NCBI GenBank assembly: GCA_035492775.1
Contig: DATJIW010000054.1
Location: 74,407 to 138,406, forward strand
Direction of reading: 5' to 3'
Length of the DNA stretch: 64,000 bases
From: DATJFQ01 sp035492775
GTDB taxonomy: Bacteria > Acidobacteriota > Vicinamibacteria > Vicinamibacterales > 2-12-FULL-66-21
Below are positions 52,532 to 61,450 of the stretch, one piece after another. The position numbers and the translations under genes were made by a program. Position 1 is the stretch's first letter. Every line of letters starts with the position of its first letter. Below the pieces are notes generated by a model. The model was not told the origin of the DNA and did no database searches. It saw only the letters and a program-made list of their open reading frames with translations.

Positions 52532-55500
52532 ATGTCTATAGCTGAATTCTGCGTCCGACGGCCGGTGTTCACGACGATGCTCGTGACGCTGCTGGTCGTA
52601 ACGGGCATCTTCTCGTTCCGCGATCTCAGCGTCGACCTGCTGCCGAAGGCGGACCCGGCAACGGTGGCGGTCAACATGACGCTGCCGGGCGCGAGCCCGG
52701 ACGAATTGAACAGCGCCGTGGCGGAGCCCACCGAGCAGGCGCTCAGCAGCATCGCCGGCATCGACGAGATGAACACCACGATCCGCGAAGGCAGCGTGCG
52801 GATCACCGTGAAGTTCGTGCTCGAGCGCGACATCGACGGTGCCGCGCAGGACGTCCGGGAAAAAGTCGCCACTGCGATCCACGATCTGCCGCCCGAACTC
52901 CTGCCTCCGGTCATCACCAAGGTCGACCCCGACGCCGATCCGGTGCTCAGCTTTGCGCTGTCGGGGCCGCTCCCGATCCGGGCGCTCACGGAACTCGCCG
53001 ACAAGCAGATCCGCAGGGCGATCGAGACCGTGGACGGCGTCGGCGACGTGACGATTTCCGGCGGCCGCGCCCGCCAGATCCGCGTCACGATCGACGTCGA
53101 GAAACTGAACGCTCACAACCTGACGGTGCAGAACGTCACGGACGCGATCGTCTCCGAGAACGTCGAGATTCCCGGCGGCCGCATCGAGCAGGGTGACGCC
53201 GAGCTGACGCTCCGCACGCTCGGCCGTCTCGAATCCACCGGGCAGTTCCGCAACATCGTCGTCGCGACGGCGAACAAGGTGCCGATTCGCCTGAGCGACG
53301 TCGCGACGGTGGAGGACTCGACCGAGGATCCGACGACGGGCGCGTTCCTCGATGCGAACCGCGCCGTCGTCATGGACGTGCGGCGCCAGTCCGGCCAGAA
53401 CACCGTGCAGGTGGTCGAGGCGGTGAAGAACAAGCTGGCGTCGCTTCGCGCTCAGCTGCCGCCTGAAGTCCGCATCACGACCACGCGCGACGACTCCAGC
53501 TTCATCCGGGCGTCCATCGCGTCGCTCGAAGACCATCTGGTGTTCGGCAGCCTCTTCGCGAGCATCGTGATCATGATCTTCATCCGGAATTTCCGCGTCG
53601 TGCTCGTGGCATCGCTGGCGATTCCGGCATCGATCATCGCGTCGTTCGCGCTGATCCGCGCCGCGGGGTTCACGCTCAACAGCATGACGCTCCTGGGTCT
53701 CACGCTCGCCGTCGGCATCGTGATCGACGATGCGATCGTCGTGCTCGAGAACATCTTCCGGCACATGCAGGAAGAAGGCACGCCGCCATTCCATGCGGCG
53801 ATCAACGGCACGAAAGAAGTCACGCTGGCTGTCATCGCGACGTCGGTGTCGCTCATCGTGATCTTCCTGCCGGTCGGCTTCATGACCGGCTACACGCAGC
53901 GGTTCATCTATCCCTTCGGCTTCACGATGGCGTTCGCGGTCATGGTGTCGCTGCTGGTCAGCCTGACGCTCACGCCGATGCTGAGCGCCCGGATGGTCCG
54001 CACCGACGGCCGCGTCCATCGCCACGACGAAGGATTCTTCGGGAAGGTCGATCGCGGCTACCGGCGCTGTCTCGAGTGGTCGCTCGATCACCGCGGCCTG
54101 ATCGTCGGCGTCAGCGTACTCGTGTTTGCGTCGACGTTCGTGCTGAGCCGCATGATCGGGCGGTCGTTCCTGCCCAACGAGGACATGGGTGATTTCCAGC
54201 TCGTCATCGACACGCCGGAGGGCACGTCGCTCGAGGGGACGGAAAAGGCCGTGCTGATGCTGACGCCCCAGCTCAAGGCGATTCCCGGCGTCGCGCATGT
54301 GATGCCGACGATCTTCGAGCGCGTCAACCACTCCCACATCCTGATCACGCTCGACCCGCTCGAGGACCGCAAGCTGTCGCAGGACCAAATCGCCGATCGC
54401 GTTCGGAAACTGATGGCCGCGTATCCAGCCTTCAAGCCGACCGTCGTGATTCGAACGCCTATCGGCGGCGGCGAGACAGCGTCGTATCCGATTCAGGTGA
54501 ACCTCACCGGGCCCGATCTCCGCCAGCTCTCGGGCTACGCGCTGCACCTGCTGTCGGACGTGCAGAACATGCCGTTCATCAGCGACTCGAAGGCGGTCGT
54601 GAATCTGAGCAACCCCGAGCTGCGCGTCAACGTCGATCGCCAGCGGGCGGCGGACCTCGGCGTGCGGGTCTCCGATCTCGCGCAGGCGCTCCGGCTGATG
54701 GTGAGCGGCGAGGACGAAATCTCGAGCTATCGGGAGGCGGGCGAACGGTATCCCGTGACCGTCCGCGTGCGCGAGGATCAGCGGTCGGACATGAATGCCA
54801 TCGGCGCGCTGATGGTGCCGTCGACGTCGGGTGCGCCGGTGCGCGTCGACAACGTCGCGCAGCTCGCGCGCGGCTTTGGACCGACGATCATCCAGCGGTT
54901 CAACCGGCAGTTCTCGATGTCGATCTTCGCGGATACGAAACCGGGGAAGCCGCTCGACCAGGCAATCCGCGAGATCCAGGCTGCGGCGAAGGCGCTCGAC
55001 CTGGCGCCGGGCTACGGCGCGAAGTTCACCGGCCAGTCGAAGCTGCTCGACGAAACGACGACCAACATCGTGCTGGCGCTCACGCTGGCGAGCATCTTCA
55101 TCTACATCGTGCTTGCGATGCAGTTCGAGAGCTTCGTGCAGCCGCTCGTCATCATGACGGTGCTGCCGCTGTCGGTGCCGTTCGCGCTGTTGACGCTCTG
55201 GATGACGGGGCGCGTCCTGAACCTCTGGAGCGCGCTGGGCGTGCTGCTGCTGCTCGGGATCGTGAAGAAGAATTCAATCCTCCAGGTGGACTACACGAAC
55301 GTCCTGCGGCGGCAGGGGATGCCGCTCCGTCAGGCGCTCGTGCAGGCGTCAGAGACGCGGCTGCGGCCGATCCTGATGACGACCGCGGCGATCGTTGCCG
55401 GCCTCATCCCGACAGCGCTCGGCACGGGCGCCGGCGCCGCCCAGCGCGGCGACATCGCGATCACGATCATCGGTGGCCAGTCGCTGTGCCTCTTCCTGAC

Positions 55501-55606
55501 CCTGCTGCTGGTGCCGGTCAGCTACTCGCTGGCCGAGGAAGGCATCGAGCGCACGAAGCTGCTCTGGCGCGCCAGGGTGCGGGGCGAGAGTCCGGCTGAA
55601 GCTTAG
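52532..55606 (+). CDS. RND efflux permease (HAE/AcrB family)
   Basis: The 1024-residue inner-membrane pump has the RND layout: TM1 (MLVTLLVVTGIF), porter loops, TM2-6 with the proton-relay TM4 motif GLTLAVGIVIDDAIVVLEN (two Asp), and a mirror second half with TM8-12. The N-terminus FCVRRPVFTTML and GASPDELNSAVAEPTEQAL are typical. The nearby C-terminal LLGIVKKNSILQVDYTN is the second-half signature. No outer-membrane channel gene follows. Substrate unknown. Confidence 0.95.
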   Translation: MSIAEFCVRRPVFTTMLVTLLVVTGIFSFRDLSVDLLPKADPATVAVNMTLPGASPDELNSAVAEPTEQALSSIAGIDEMNTTIREGSVRITVKFVLERDIDGAAQDVREKVATAIHDLPPELLPPVITKVDPDADPVLSFALSGPLPIRALTELADKQIRRAIETVDGVGDVTISGGRARQIRVTIDVEKLNAHNLTVQNVTDAIVSENVEIPGGRIEQGDAELTLRTLGRLESTGQFRNIVVATANKVPIRLSDVATVEDSTEDPTTGAFLDANRAVVMDVRRQSGQNTVQVVEAVKNKLASLRAQLPPEVRITTTRDDSSFIRASIASLEDHLVFGSLFASIVIMIFIRNFRVVLVASLAIPASIIASFALIRAAGFTLNSMTLLGLTLAVGIVIDDAIVVLENIFRHMQEEGTPPFHAAINGTKEVTLAVIATSVSLIVIFLPVGFMTGYTQRFIYPFGFTMAFAVMVSLLVSLTLTPMLSARMVRTDGRVHRHDEGFFGKVDRGYRRCLEWSLDHRGLIVGVSVLVFASTFVLSRMIGRSFLPNEDMGDFQLVIDTPEGTSLEGTEKAVLMLTPQLKAIPGVAHVMPTIFERVNHSHILITLDPLEDRKLSQDQIADRVRKLMAAYPAFKPTVVIRTPIGGGETASYPIQVNLTGPDLRQLSGYALHLLSDVQNMPFISDSKAVVNLSNPELRVNVDRQRAADLGVRVSDLAQALRLMVSGEDEISSYREAGERYPVTVRVREDQRSDMNAIGALMVPSTSGAPVRVDNVAQLARGFGPTIIQRFNRQFSMSIFADTKPGKPLDQAIREIQAAAKALDLAPGYGAKFTGQSKLLDETTTNIVLALTLASIFIYIVLAMQFESFVQPLVIMTVLPLSVPFALLTLWMTGRVLNLWSALGVLLLLGIVKKNSILQVDYTNVLRRQGMPLRQALVQASETRLRPILMTTAAIVAGLIPTALGTGAGAAQRGDIAITIIGGQSLCLFLTLLLVPVSYSLAEEGIERTKLLWRARVRGESPAEA

Positions 55607-55615
55607 GGTCTCTCC

Positions 55616-55648
55616 GCTGTTAACTGCCAACTGCCAATTCCCAACTCC
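55616..55648. repeat. Short heptamer array after the RND pump
   Basis: Four tandem heptamers of TAACTGC, CAACTGC, CAATTCC and CAACTCC type lie just after the pump stop. They resemble the run embedded in the ABC ATPase gene at 59870-59904. Confidence 0.6.
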
Positions 55649-55684
55649 TCAAGGCATAACCGGTTCTTTTTGTCAGGGCGAAAT

Positions 55685-55796
55685 GGGGACAGCCCCCATT
55701 TTTTGCGAAAAAAGGGGACAGCCGCCATTTTTCGCAAAAAAAGGGGACTGTCCCCATTCTTCGCAAAAAAAGGGGACAGCCCCCATTTCGGCGCAT
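55685..55796. repeat. 29-base tandem palindrome array
   Basis: Three full units (starting 55685, 55714, 55743) and a partial fourth (55772) repeat with exact 29-base period. Each contains GGGGACAG followed by a CCCC-type half, making a short palindrome, and an A/T-rich spacer such as TTTTTTGCGAAAAAA. There is no unique spacer, so it is not CRISPR. It looks like REP-type elements, and no transposase is in the window. Confidence 0.85.
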
Positions 55797-55850
55797 ACGA
55801 CCGGCGGGGAACGAGCGCCTCGCGGCACGCACGCTGGGAGACGGCAGAGC

Positions 55851-57596
55851 TTAGAAAGGATACGCCCGGCGATCAACCGCTGCAGCCGCCAATACGCGCC
55901 GCAGTGAAACGACGTCGACGGGCGGAACACGCAAGATCCGCTCGGCTTCGTCCACGTCCGGCATGCGGCCCATGGCGCAGAACGCGATCCGCGCCGCGTC
56001 GCGCGCCCGCGCGGCCCCTTCGGCCACGCCCACCTCTGCGGCCGCACGATGGAGTTCGGAGCCCGCCGCCATCGCCCGCAGCAGCGCGCTCTCCGCCGCG
56101 TAGACGTCGATCATGAGGTCTGCAGCCGCACTCAGCACTTCCTGCTGATCGCCGAGCTGCTCGCCGTAACACCCGAGCGCACGGTCCAGGACGAACGCGG
56201 TCGTCCGTTTCATCGCCCGCACCGTCGCACCGACAGCGCCCTCTCCGTCGACTCCTCCGTCGGCCGTTCCGCTCAGCAGGCTCTGGATCGGCAGCGACCC
56301 TTTCGCCGCGCGCCGGACCGCCAGCCCGGGTATGAGCAGCCGATTGATTTCGTTCGTCCCCTCGAAGATGCGATTCACCCGGCCGTCGCGATAGCGGCGC
56401 TCCGCGGGATAGTCGCGGACGAAACCGTTGCCGCCATGAATCTGGACGTTCTCGTCGAAGATGAAATCAGCCGCCTCGCTGCCTGCCACCTTGACGATCG
56501 ACGATTCGATCGCGAACTCCTCGAAGGCGGCCAGCACCCGCGCCGGCGAGTGGTCGCTGCCGATGGCGGTGTCGATCTGCCCCGCCGTCCTGTAGAGCAT
56601 CGCTTCGAGGGCATACTGCCGGACCGTCATCTCTCCGAGCTTCTGCGCGATCGCGCCGAACGACGCGATCGGTCTACCGAACTGACGCCGGTCGGACGCG
56701 TAGCGGACGGCTTCGTCGATCGCCACCCGTGCGCCGCCGCTGCACATCGCGCCCAGCTTGAGCCGTCCGTAGTTCAGCGTGTTGAACGCGATCCGGTGGC
56801 CCTTCCCGATTTCGCCAAGCAGATTCTCAGCGGGCACGCGCGCGTCCTGCAGGATGAGCGGCGTCGTCGACGAGCCGAGGAGGCCCATCTTGTGTTCTTC
56901 CTTGCCGCTGCTGACGCCTGGGAACGCGCGCTCCACGATGAAAGCCGTGAAGTGCTCGCCGTCGACTTTGGCAAAGACGATGAACACGTCGGCGAACCCG
57001 CCGTTCGTGATCCACATTTTTTCGCCGCTCAGCCTGAAGCTGCCATCCGCCTCGCGTGTCGCGCGGGCCTTCGCACCGAGCGCATCCGATCCGGAGCCGG
57101 ACTCGCTCAAGGCGTACGCGCCGATCATTTCGCCGGACACGAGTTTCGGGAGGTACTTCTCCTTCTGCCCCTCGGTGCCGAAGCACACGATTGGCGTGAT
57201 GACGAGGCCCGTCTGTGCGCCAAACGTCGTCGCGAACGACGCGCATCGACCGACGGCTTCGCCGACGATGATCGACGAAATCTTGTCGAGGTCGAGTCCG
57301 CCAAACGATTCGGCGACGTCGGTCGCGAGCAGCCCGAGCTCGCCGCACCGCTCGATCAGGCGCCGCGCAAGCGCCCAGTCCTTCTGTTCCAGCCGATCGA
57401 GCACGGGCAGAACCTCGCCGTCAATGAACGACTCGGCGGTCTGACCGATCAGCCGCTGCTCGTCATCGAATCGTTCGCGGGTGAAGATCGCCCGCGGCAG
57501 CTGATTTTCGACGAGCCAGGCACCGCCCAGCAGCGTGACGTTCTCGTTCACTGCATCACCCGTCGCCGCGACACGTTCATCACCCATTCGCGGCAC
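55851..57596 (-). CDS. Acyl-CoA dehydrogenase, long form
   Basis: The 581-residue FAD enzyme oxidises acyl-CoA to enoyl-CoA. It has YALSESGSGSDALGAKA and GEKMWITNGGFAD (flavin/substrate loop), and FGRPIASFGAIAQKLGEM. The catalytic region follows in IHGGNGFVRDYPAERRYRD and FEGTNEINRLLI, plus an extra C-terminal domain as in VLCAD-like bacterial enzymes. The start is GTG at 57596 or ATG at 57587; both overlap the previous hydrolase gene. Confidence 0.92.
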   Translation of the reverse strand: MPRMGDERVAATGDAVNENVTLLGGAWLVENQLPRAIFTRERFDDEQRLIGQTAESFIDGEVLPVLDRLEQKDWALARRLIERCGELGLLATDVAESFGGLDLDKISSIIVGEAVGRCASFATTFGAQTGLVITPIVCFGTEGQKEKYLPKLVSGEMIGAYALSESGSGSDALGAKARATREADGSFRLSGEKMWITNGGFADVFIVFAKVDGEHFTAFIVERAFPGVSSGKEEHKMGLLGSSTTPLILQDARVPAENLLGEIGKGHRIAFNTLNYGRLKLGAMCSGGARVAIDEAVRYASDRRQFGRPIASFGAIAQKLGEMTVRQYALEAMLYRTAGQIDTAIGSDHSPARVLAAFEEFAIESSIVKVAGSEAADFIFDENVQIHGGNGFVRDYPAERRYRDGRVNRIFEGTNEINRLLIPGLAVRRAAKGSLPIQSLLSGTADGGVDGEGAVGATVRAMKRTTAFVLDRALGCYGEQLGDQQEVLSAAADLMIDVYAAESALLRAMAAGSELHRAAAEVGVAEGAARARDAARIAFCAMGRMPDVDEAERILRVPPVDVVSLRRVLAAAAVDRRAYPF

Positions 57597-58236
57597 TTTT
57601 CGGATCCTCGAAGTCTCCCAGCAGATCCTCGAGCGCTTCTCCGACCTCCACGGTGTGCCCGTCGAACAGGTGGTCGGCTGCGTCGATCACCACGAGCTCC
57701 TTCGGCTCCGGCAGCTCGCCGTAGAACTTCCACATGTCCTGAATCGGGCAGACATCATCGGCCTCACCCTGCACGAAGAACTTCGGCTTGGTGCTGGCGC
57801 GCGCCGCGGTGAAGTCGTATCCCTCCTTCGTCACGGGCGGCGCGATGCCGATGAGCACCGAAACGCGATCATCCATCGCGCCCGTCTCGAGCGCGATCCA
57901 CGCACCGAACGAGAACCCCGCAGCCCAGATTGGCAGGCCCGGATACTTGCGTGCGACGTAATCGATGGCCGCTGTGAAATCGCCCATCTCGCCCGGGCCA
58001 CCGTCGAAATGCCCCGCGCTCTTACCGACGCCACGGAAGTTGAAGCGGAGCACCGCGCAGCCCGTGCGCACCAGCCCCTTCGTTCCCTGATACACGGCTT
58101 TCGTGTGCATCGTACCGCCGTGAGTCGGCAGCGGATGCGCGAAAACGACAGCGGCGCGCGGCGACCGTTCCGACGGTTCGTCGATCAGCGCTTCGATGTG
58201 GCCGGCGGGGCCGGCGAGGTCATGGATCGCGGGCAT
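57580..58236 (-). CDS. Alpha/beta hydrolase (dienelactone hydrolase-like)
   Basis: The 218-residue hydrolase has FAHPLPTHGGTMHTK (oxyanion region), RFNFRGVGKSAG, the nucleophile elbow AAGFSFGAWIA, Asp in VQGEADDVCPI and His in DAADHLFDG. This small form is common in Gram-negatives and is of unknown substrate. It overlaps both its neighbours and is probably part of an operon with the acyl-CoA dehydrogenase. Confidence 0.9.
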   Translation of the reverse strand: MPAIHDLAGPAGHIEALIDEPSERSPRAAVVFAHPLPTHGGTMHTKAVYQGTKGLVRTGCAVLRFNFRGVGKSAGHFDGGPGEMGDFTAAIDYVARKYPGLPIWAAGFSFGAWIALETGAMDDRVSVLIGIAPPVTKEGYDFTAARASTKPKFFVQGEADDVCPIQDMWKFYGELPEPKELVVIDAADHLFDGHTVEVGEALEDLLGDFEDPKSAANG

Positions 58237-59005
58237 CGATGAAATCGCTCAGTATGCGGACGAAGCGGTCCGGCCGCGTCAGCATGCCGAGATGCCCCGT
58301 CCCGTCCATCATCGCGTACCGCGCGCCTCGAATGCGCCTGACGTATTCGCGAGTCGATTCGACGGGCACCACGCGGTCGAGCGCGGGATCCCCCGTGACC
58401 ACGAGCGTCGGGACGTCGATCGACGCGCAGTCCCGCGCGACATCCACCTGTTCCTGCATCCTGACTCGGGCCGACATCAGGTGGGGCATCATCGGCGCTA
58501 AGAGCGCCGACGCCAGATACCGCGACGTGAAGCTCGCGCGCGGTTGCCACTCGGGAAGGGCCGCACGCAGTTCGGCGCCGAGACGTTCGAACGCCGTCAC
58601 ACAGAACGCGGGGACCGAAAGCCACGGCCGGCTCGCATAACGTGCCTGCCGCGCCGACGGCTGCCAGCCGGGGCCCGGCGCCGATACGAGAATCAGGTGA
58701 CTGACCCGGCGTGGATGACGCGCGGCGTAGCGGACCGCGATGATGCCGCCGTAGGAGACGCCGCAAACCACGGCGCGATCGAGGGAGGCGCGATCGAGCA
58801 CCGCGTCGAGCTGACGAACAAACGAGTCGAATCCGAGCTGCGGATCGATTCGTGACCCCGAACCGGGGTCGCCGCAGAGGGAATAGCTCACCGTCCGATA
58901 GCGCGTCGCCAGTGCGTCGAGCGCGGGCCGCATCCACTCCCACCGTCCCTGGATGCCCGGCACCACGACGACAGCCGTGCCCGTTCCGCGGTCGAACGTC
59001 TTCAT
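58220..59005 (-). CDS. Alpha/beta hydrolase fold protein
   Basis: The 261-residue protein has VVVVPGIQGRWEWMRPALDAL, the nucleophile elbow VVCGVSYGGIIAVRYA, and His in DGTGHLGMLTRPDRF near the end. It resembles haloalkane dehalogenase, BioH or menaquinone-type hydrolases, and no substrate is assigned. It starts at ATG overlapping the ABC permease stop (ATGA) and overlaps the next hydrolase by 17 bases. Confidence 0.88.
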   Translation of the reverse strand: MKTFDRGTGTAVVVVPGIQGRWEWMRPALDALATRYRTVSYSLCGDPGSGSRIDPQLGFDSFVRQLDAVLDRASLDRAVVCGVSYGGIIAVRYAARHPRRVSHLILVSAPGPGWQPSARQARYASRPWLSVPAFCVTAFERLGAELRAALPEWQPRASFTSRYLASALLAPMMPHLMSARVRMQEQVDVARDCASIDVPTLVVTGDPALDRVVPVESTREYVRRIRGARYAMMDGTGHLGMLTRPDRFVRILSDFIDARDP

Positions 59006-59814
59006 TTCCACCGCGTGAGGATCGATTCCCGATCGAACAACGCGACGCTGAGCATCAGAAGCAGAAGCCAGGCGAGCGCCAGCACCGCGCAGAGCGCCAG
59101 GAGCAGCGGCGACGTGATCACGAACGCGCCGGCCACCTGCCCGACGAGCATCAGGACGAGCGGCAGCACGAGGAGCACCGATATCTGCTGCGCGCTTCGC
59201 GGGTCGTTGACACGCGAGGAGATCGCGATCGTCAGCTGCAGCGACGCCAGCGACGCAAGCGGTCCCAGCAGCAGCGCCAGGATCAGGCTGCGGCCGCTCA
59301 CGAGGGTCCGGGCGACCCCAGGCGCGGCCACGCTCGTTGTCAGCGCAACATAGAGCGCGAGCCCCAGGAACTCGATCAAAAGCGCGGGAAGGAATGCCGA
59401 AAGGACCTTTGCGACGAGCAGCTCCGCCGTCGTCAGCGGCGTCGTCAGCAGCGGCTCCAGTGTGCGGCCCTGCTTTTCTCCCACCACGGCGTACGCCGCG
59501 AGCGACACTGCGCCCACGATCGGCGCGACCAGAAACAGGAAGAGAAACTGCTGGAACATGAACGCCTGCGCGGCAGATTCGGGCGGAAGCGAGTCCAGCC
59601 CCGGCAGGCGCGTGCGCGCGAACTCCAGCACCTGTGAAATCGTCCGGTCGCTCGAGAGCGACTCTCCAGTCATCGCCGGCAGCACGACGGCCACGAAAAA
59701 CGGCAGCACGAGGCAGACCGCGACGAGCACGACGACGGGCAGGATCGCCGCGGGGTTCGAGCGCATCTCCCGCAGCTCCTTGCCCATCAACGCCGCAATG
59801 CGGTGGCCATTCAT
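59002..59814 (-). CDS. ABC-2 type transporter permease
   Basis: The 270-residue membrane protein has six hydrophobic segments. The first large loop (ESLSSDRTISQVLEFARTRL) lies outside, and the signature EKQGRTLEPLLTTPLTTAELLVAK sits between TM2 and TM3. This is the NatB/ABC-2 pattern for exporters. It is coupled by four-base overlaps to the ATPase gene before it and the hydrolase gene after it. Substrate unknown. Confidence 0.9.
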   Translation of the reverse strand: MNGHRIAALMGKELREMRSNPAAILPVVVLVAVCLVLPFFVAVVLPAMTGESLSSDRTISQVLEFARTRLPGLDSLPPESAAQAFMFQQFLFLFLVAPIVGAVSLAAYAVVGEKQGRTLEPLLTTPLTTAELLVAKVLSAFLPALLIEFLGLALYVALTTSVAAPGVARTLVSGRSLILALLLGPLASLASLQLTIAISSRVNDPRSAQQISVLLVLPLVLMLVGQVAGAFVITSPLLLALCAVLALAWLLLLMLSVALFDRESILTRWK

Positions 59815-60842
59815 TTCGGTTCGCCCTCAGACGCTGAACCTTGCGCGGTGGGCGAAATCCGGTCATCGACAGTTGGGAATCGGGAGTCCCGGCCCGGGAA
59901 TTGGGCGTGCGGCGTCGGAACTTTTCCGGGCTCCGCCAGGAGCCTCAGATACACGTCTTCGAGCGACGCCTCGTCGTCAGTCACTTCCAAGATCGCGGCG
60001 CCCGCCTGGACCAGCGCGCGGACGATGTCGGGGATCGTTGACGCGCGGCCGTTCGCGGACATCGAGAGCGTCATCCCGTCGATGCGCAGATCAGCGGCGC
60101 CGGCGCGCTCCGCCGTCCGCGCGAACTCCGGCATGGCATCGGAAGCGGCGTCGAGGCGCACGCGCAGCCGATGGCCGAAAACCTCACGGCGCAAGTCGGC
60201 CGGTACCCCGATGGCGATGAGGCGCCCGCTGATCAGGGCGACCCGGTCGGCGACGCGCTCGATTTCATCGAGGTTGTGGGTCGACACCACGACCGCGCGG
60301 CCTGCGCCGCGAAGCTGGGAGAGCAGGTCCCGAACGACTCGCGCCGTCTGGGGATCGAGGTTGGCCGTGGGCTCGTCGAGGAGGACGACGTCCGGTTCGT
60401 GTACGAGGGCGCGCGCGACGGCGACCTTCTGTTTCATGCCTTTCGACAGCAGCACGACGCGATCGGCGCGTCGCGGCCAGAGGTCGAAGGTTTCCAGCGT
60501 CCGCCGGACGGCCTTCCGCGGGTCGGGAACAGAGAACAGGCGGGCGTACACGAGCAGGTTGTCTTCGACCGAGAGCTGATCCCAGAGCCCCGGCGTTTCG
60601 GTGAGGAACCCGATGCGCTCGCGCAGCGTCTGGGACGAAGCGTGGACGAACGGCTGTCCGTTGATCCGGATGGTCCCTGACGTCGGCGGGATGAGGCCTC
60701 CGAGCATCCTCAGGGTCGTGGTTTTCCCGGCGCCGTTGGGGCCGAGCAGACCGAACACCTCGCCGGAGCGGACCTCGAAGGACACGTCGTCGACGGCGAT
60801 TCGCGCCCCGAAACGCCGTGTGACGTGTTCGACCCTGACCAC
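59811..60842 (-). CDS. ABC-2 transporter ATP-binding protein
   Basis: The 343-residue NatA-type ATPase has Walker A GPNGAGKTTTLRML, the Q-loop FLTETPGLWDQL, an LSKGMKQKVAVARAL signature, Walker B VVLLDEPTANLDPQT and the H-loop STHNL. A long C-terminal extension follows. Its last 30 residues or so are encoded partly by a heptamer array (59870-59904), so the tail is probably repeat-derived and not functional. It pairs with the permease at 59002. Confidence 0.92.
   Translation of the reverse strand: MVRVEHVTRRFGARIAVDDVSFEVRSGEVFGLLGPNGAGKTTTLRMLGGLIPPTSGTIRINGQPFVHASSQTLRERIGFLTETPGLWDQLSVEDNLLVYARLFSVPDPRKAVRRTLETFDLWPRRADRVVLLSKGMKQKVAVARALVHEPDVVLLDEPTANLDPQTARVVRDLLSQLRGAGRAVVVSTHNLDEIERVADRVALISGRLIAIGVPADLRREVFGHRLRVRLDAASDAMPEFARTAERAGAADLRIDGMTLSMSANGRASTIPDIVRALVQAGAAILEVTDDEASLEDVYLRLLAEPGKVPTPHAQFPGRDSRFPTVDDRISPTAQGSASEGEPK
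59870..59904. repeat. Heptamer array inside the ABC ATPase 3' end
   Basis: Five heptamers read on the minus strand as CCAATTC, CCGGGCC, GGGACTC, CCGATTC, CCAACTG. The family matches the array at 55616-55648. It keeps the reading frame, and the encoded residues are QFPGRDSRFPTV. Confidence 0.6.
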
Positions 60843-60869
60843 GGCCCTATGTTACTAACGCGGCGGAAT

Positions 60870-60906
60870 TTGCCAATGTTGAGTTATAGTGGCGATACCC
60901 CCATAC
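60870..60906 (+). promoter_or_regulatory. Promoter with CsoR-like operator
   Basis: A -35-like TTGCCA (60870-60875) is followed 18 bases later by GATACC, and the latter overlaps GATACCCCCATAC (60894-60906). A run of C flanked by AT-rich ends is typical of CsoR/FrmR-family operators. It lies just before the repressor gene and would allow autoregulation. Confidence 0.4.
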
Positions 60907-60919
60907 ACAAGCAGGTTCA

Positions 60920-61195
60920 ATGTTGGACGCACAACAACAGCAGGCGCTGATCACCCGGCTCAATCGGATTGAAGGCCAGGTCCGCGGGATCCGTCGTATG
61001 GTGCAGGAGCCCCGTCTGTGCGTAGAGATCCTGCAGCAGCTCGCCGCCGCGGAAGCGGCGCTGAACCGCATCAGCCTCGCGGTCTTCAAGTTCCACGTCG
61101 AAAAGTGCGTTCCCGAGGGGATCGCCAAGGGGGAGCCGGAGCGTACGCAACGCCTCGGCGAGCTCGTAGACATTTTTGATCGGTTCGCGAAGTAA
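60920..61195 (+). CDS. CsoR/FrmR-family metal- or formaldehyde-sensing repressor
   Basis: The 91-residue helical repressor has RLNRIEGQVRGIRRMVQEPRLC with the first sensor Cys, then FHVEKCV with the second His and Cys. This is the C-H-C copper-type set of CsoR. No copper pump, chaperone or formaldehyde gene lies next to it, so the regulon must be elsewhere. The ATG follows a promoter/operator region of about 75 bases. Confidence 0.9.
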   Translation: MLDAQQQQALITRLNRIEGQVRGIRRMVQEPRLCVEILQQLAAAEAALNRISLAVFKFHVEKCVPEGIAKGEPERTQRLGELVDIFDRFAK

Positions 61196-61343
61196 CCAGG
61201 GCAGTTAGACCGGCGCGCCGAACCAACGGTTCACGTGTTCGGTCTGTCCGGATCCGGTCCCTTGAATCCGGACACCGGGCGTTTTGGATTTTTCGTCCCA
61301 CGACTCGCGGTAACTTCCGCTAAATCACTGAAAACAAACGCGA

Positions 61344-61362
61344 ACGTTTGTATTGCAAACGT
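61344..61362. promoter_or_regulatory. Operator-like inverted repeat upstream of the receptor
   Basis: A perfect pair ACGTTTG and CAAACGT with a five-base spacer lies about 90 bases before the receptor ATG, in a gap of 255 bases that contains no other clear signal. Its size and symmetry suit a helix-turn-helix regulator. Confidence 0.4.
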
Positions 61363-61450
61363 GGCCTTTTCCCTGCATAGTGTGACGTTCACGTTCGTAC
61401 ACCGTCCGTTTACGCTATTCAGGTTCTCTTCTGTCGTGGAGGATGGAAAG

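Noticed and set aside
52424..54547. 707-codon minus-strand frame in the RND pump
   Set aside because: It is a shadow of a pump with full RND motifs; its composition is extreme in Arg, Asp and His.
55685..55796. CRISPR array
   Set aside because: Units are contiguous and identical in length with no unique spacers, and there are no cas genes.
55670..56116. Reading frames through the 29-base array
   Set aside because: The encoded residues merely repeat with the DNA period and run antisense into the acyl-CoA dehydrogenase gene.
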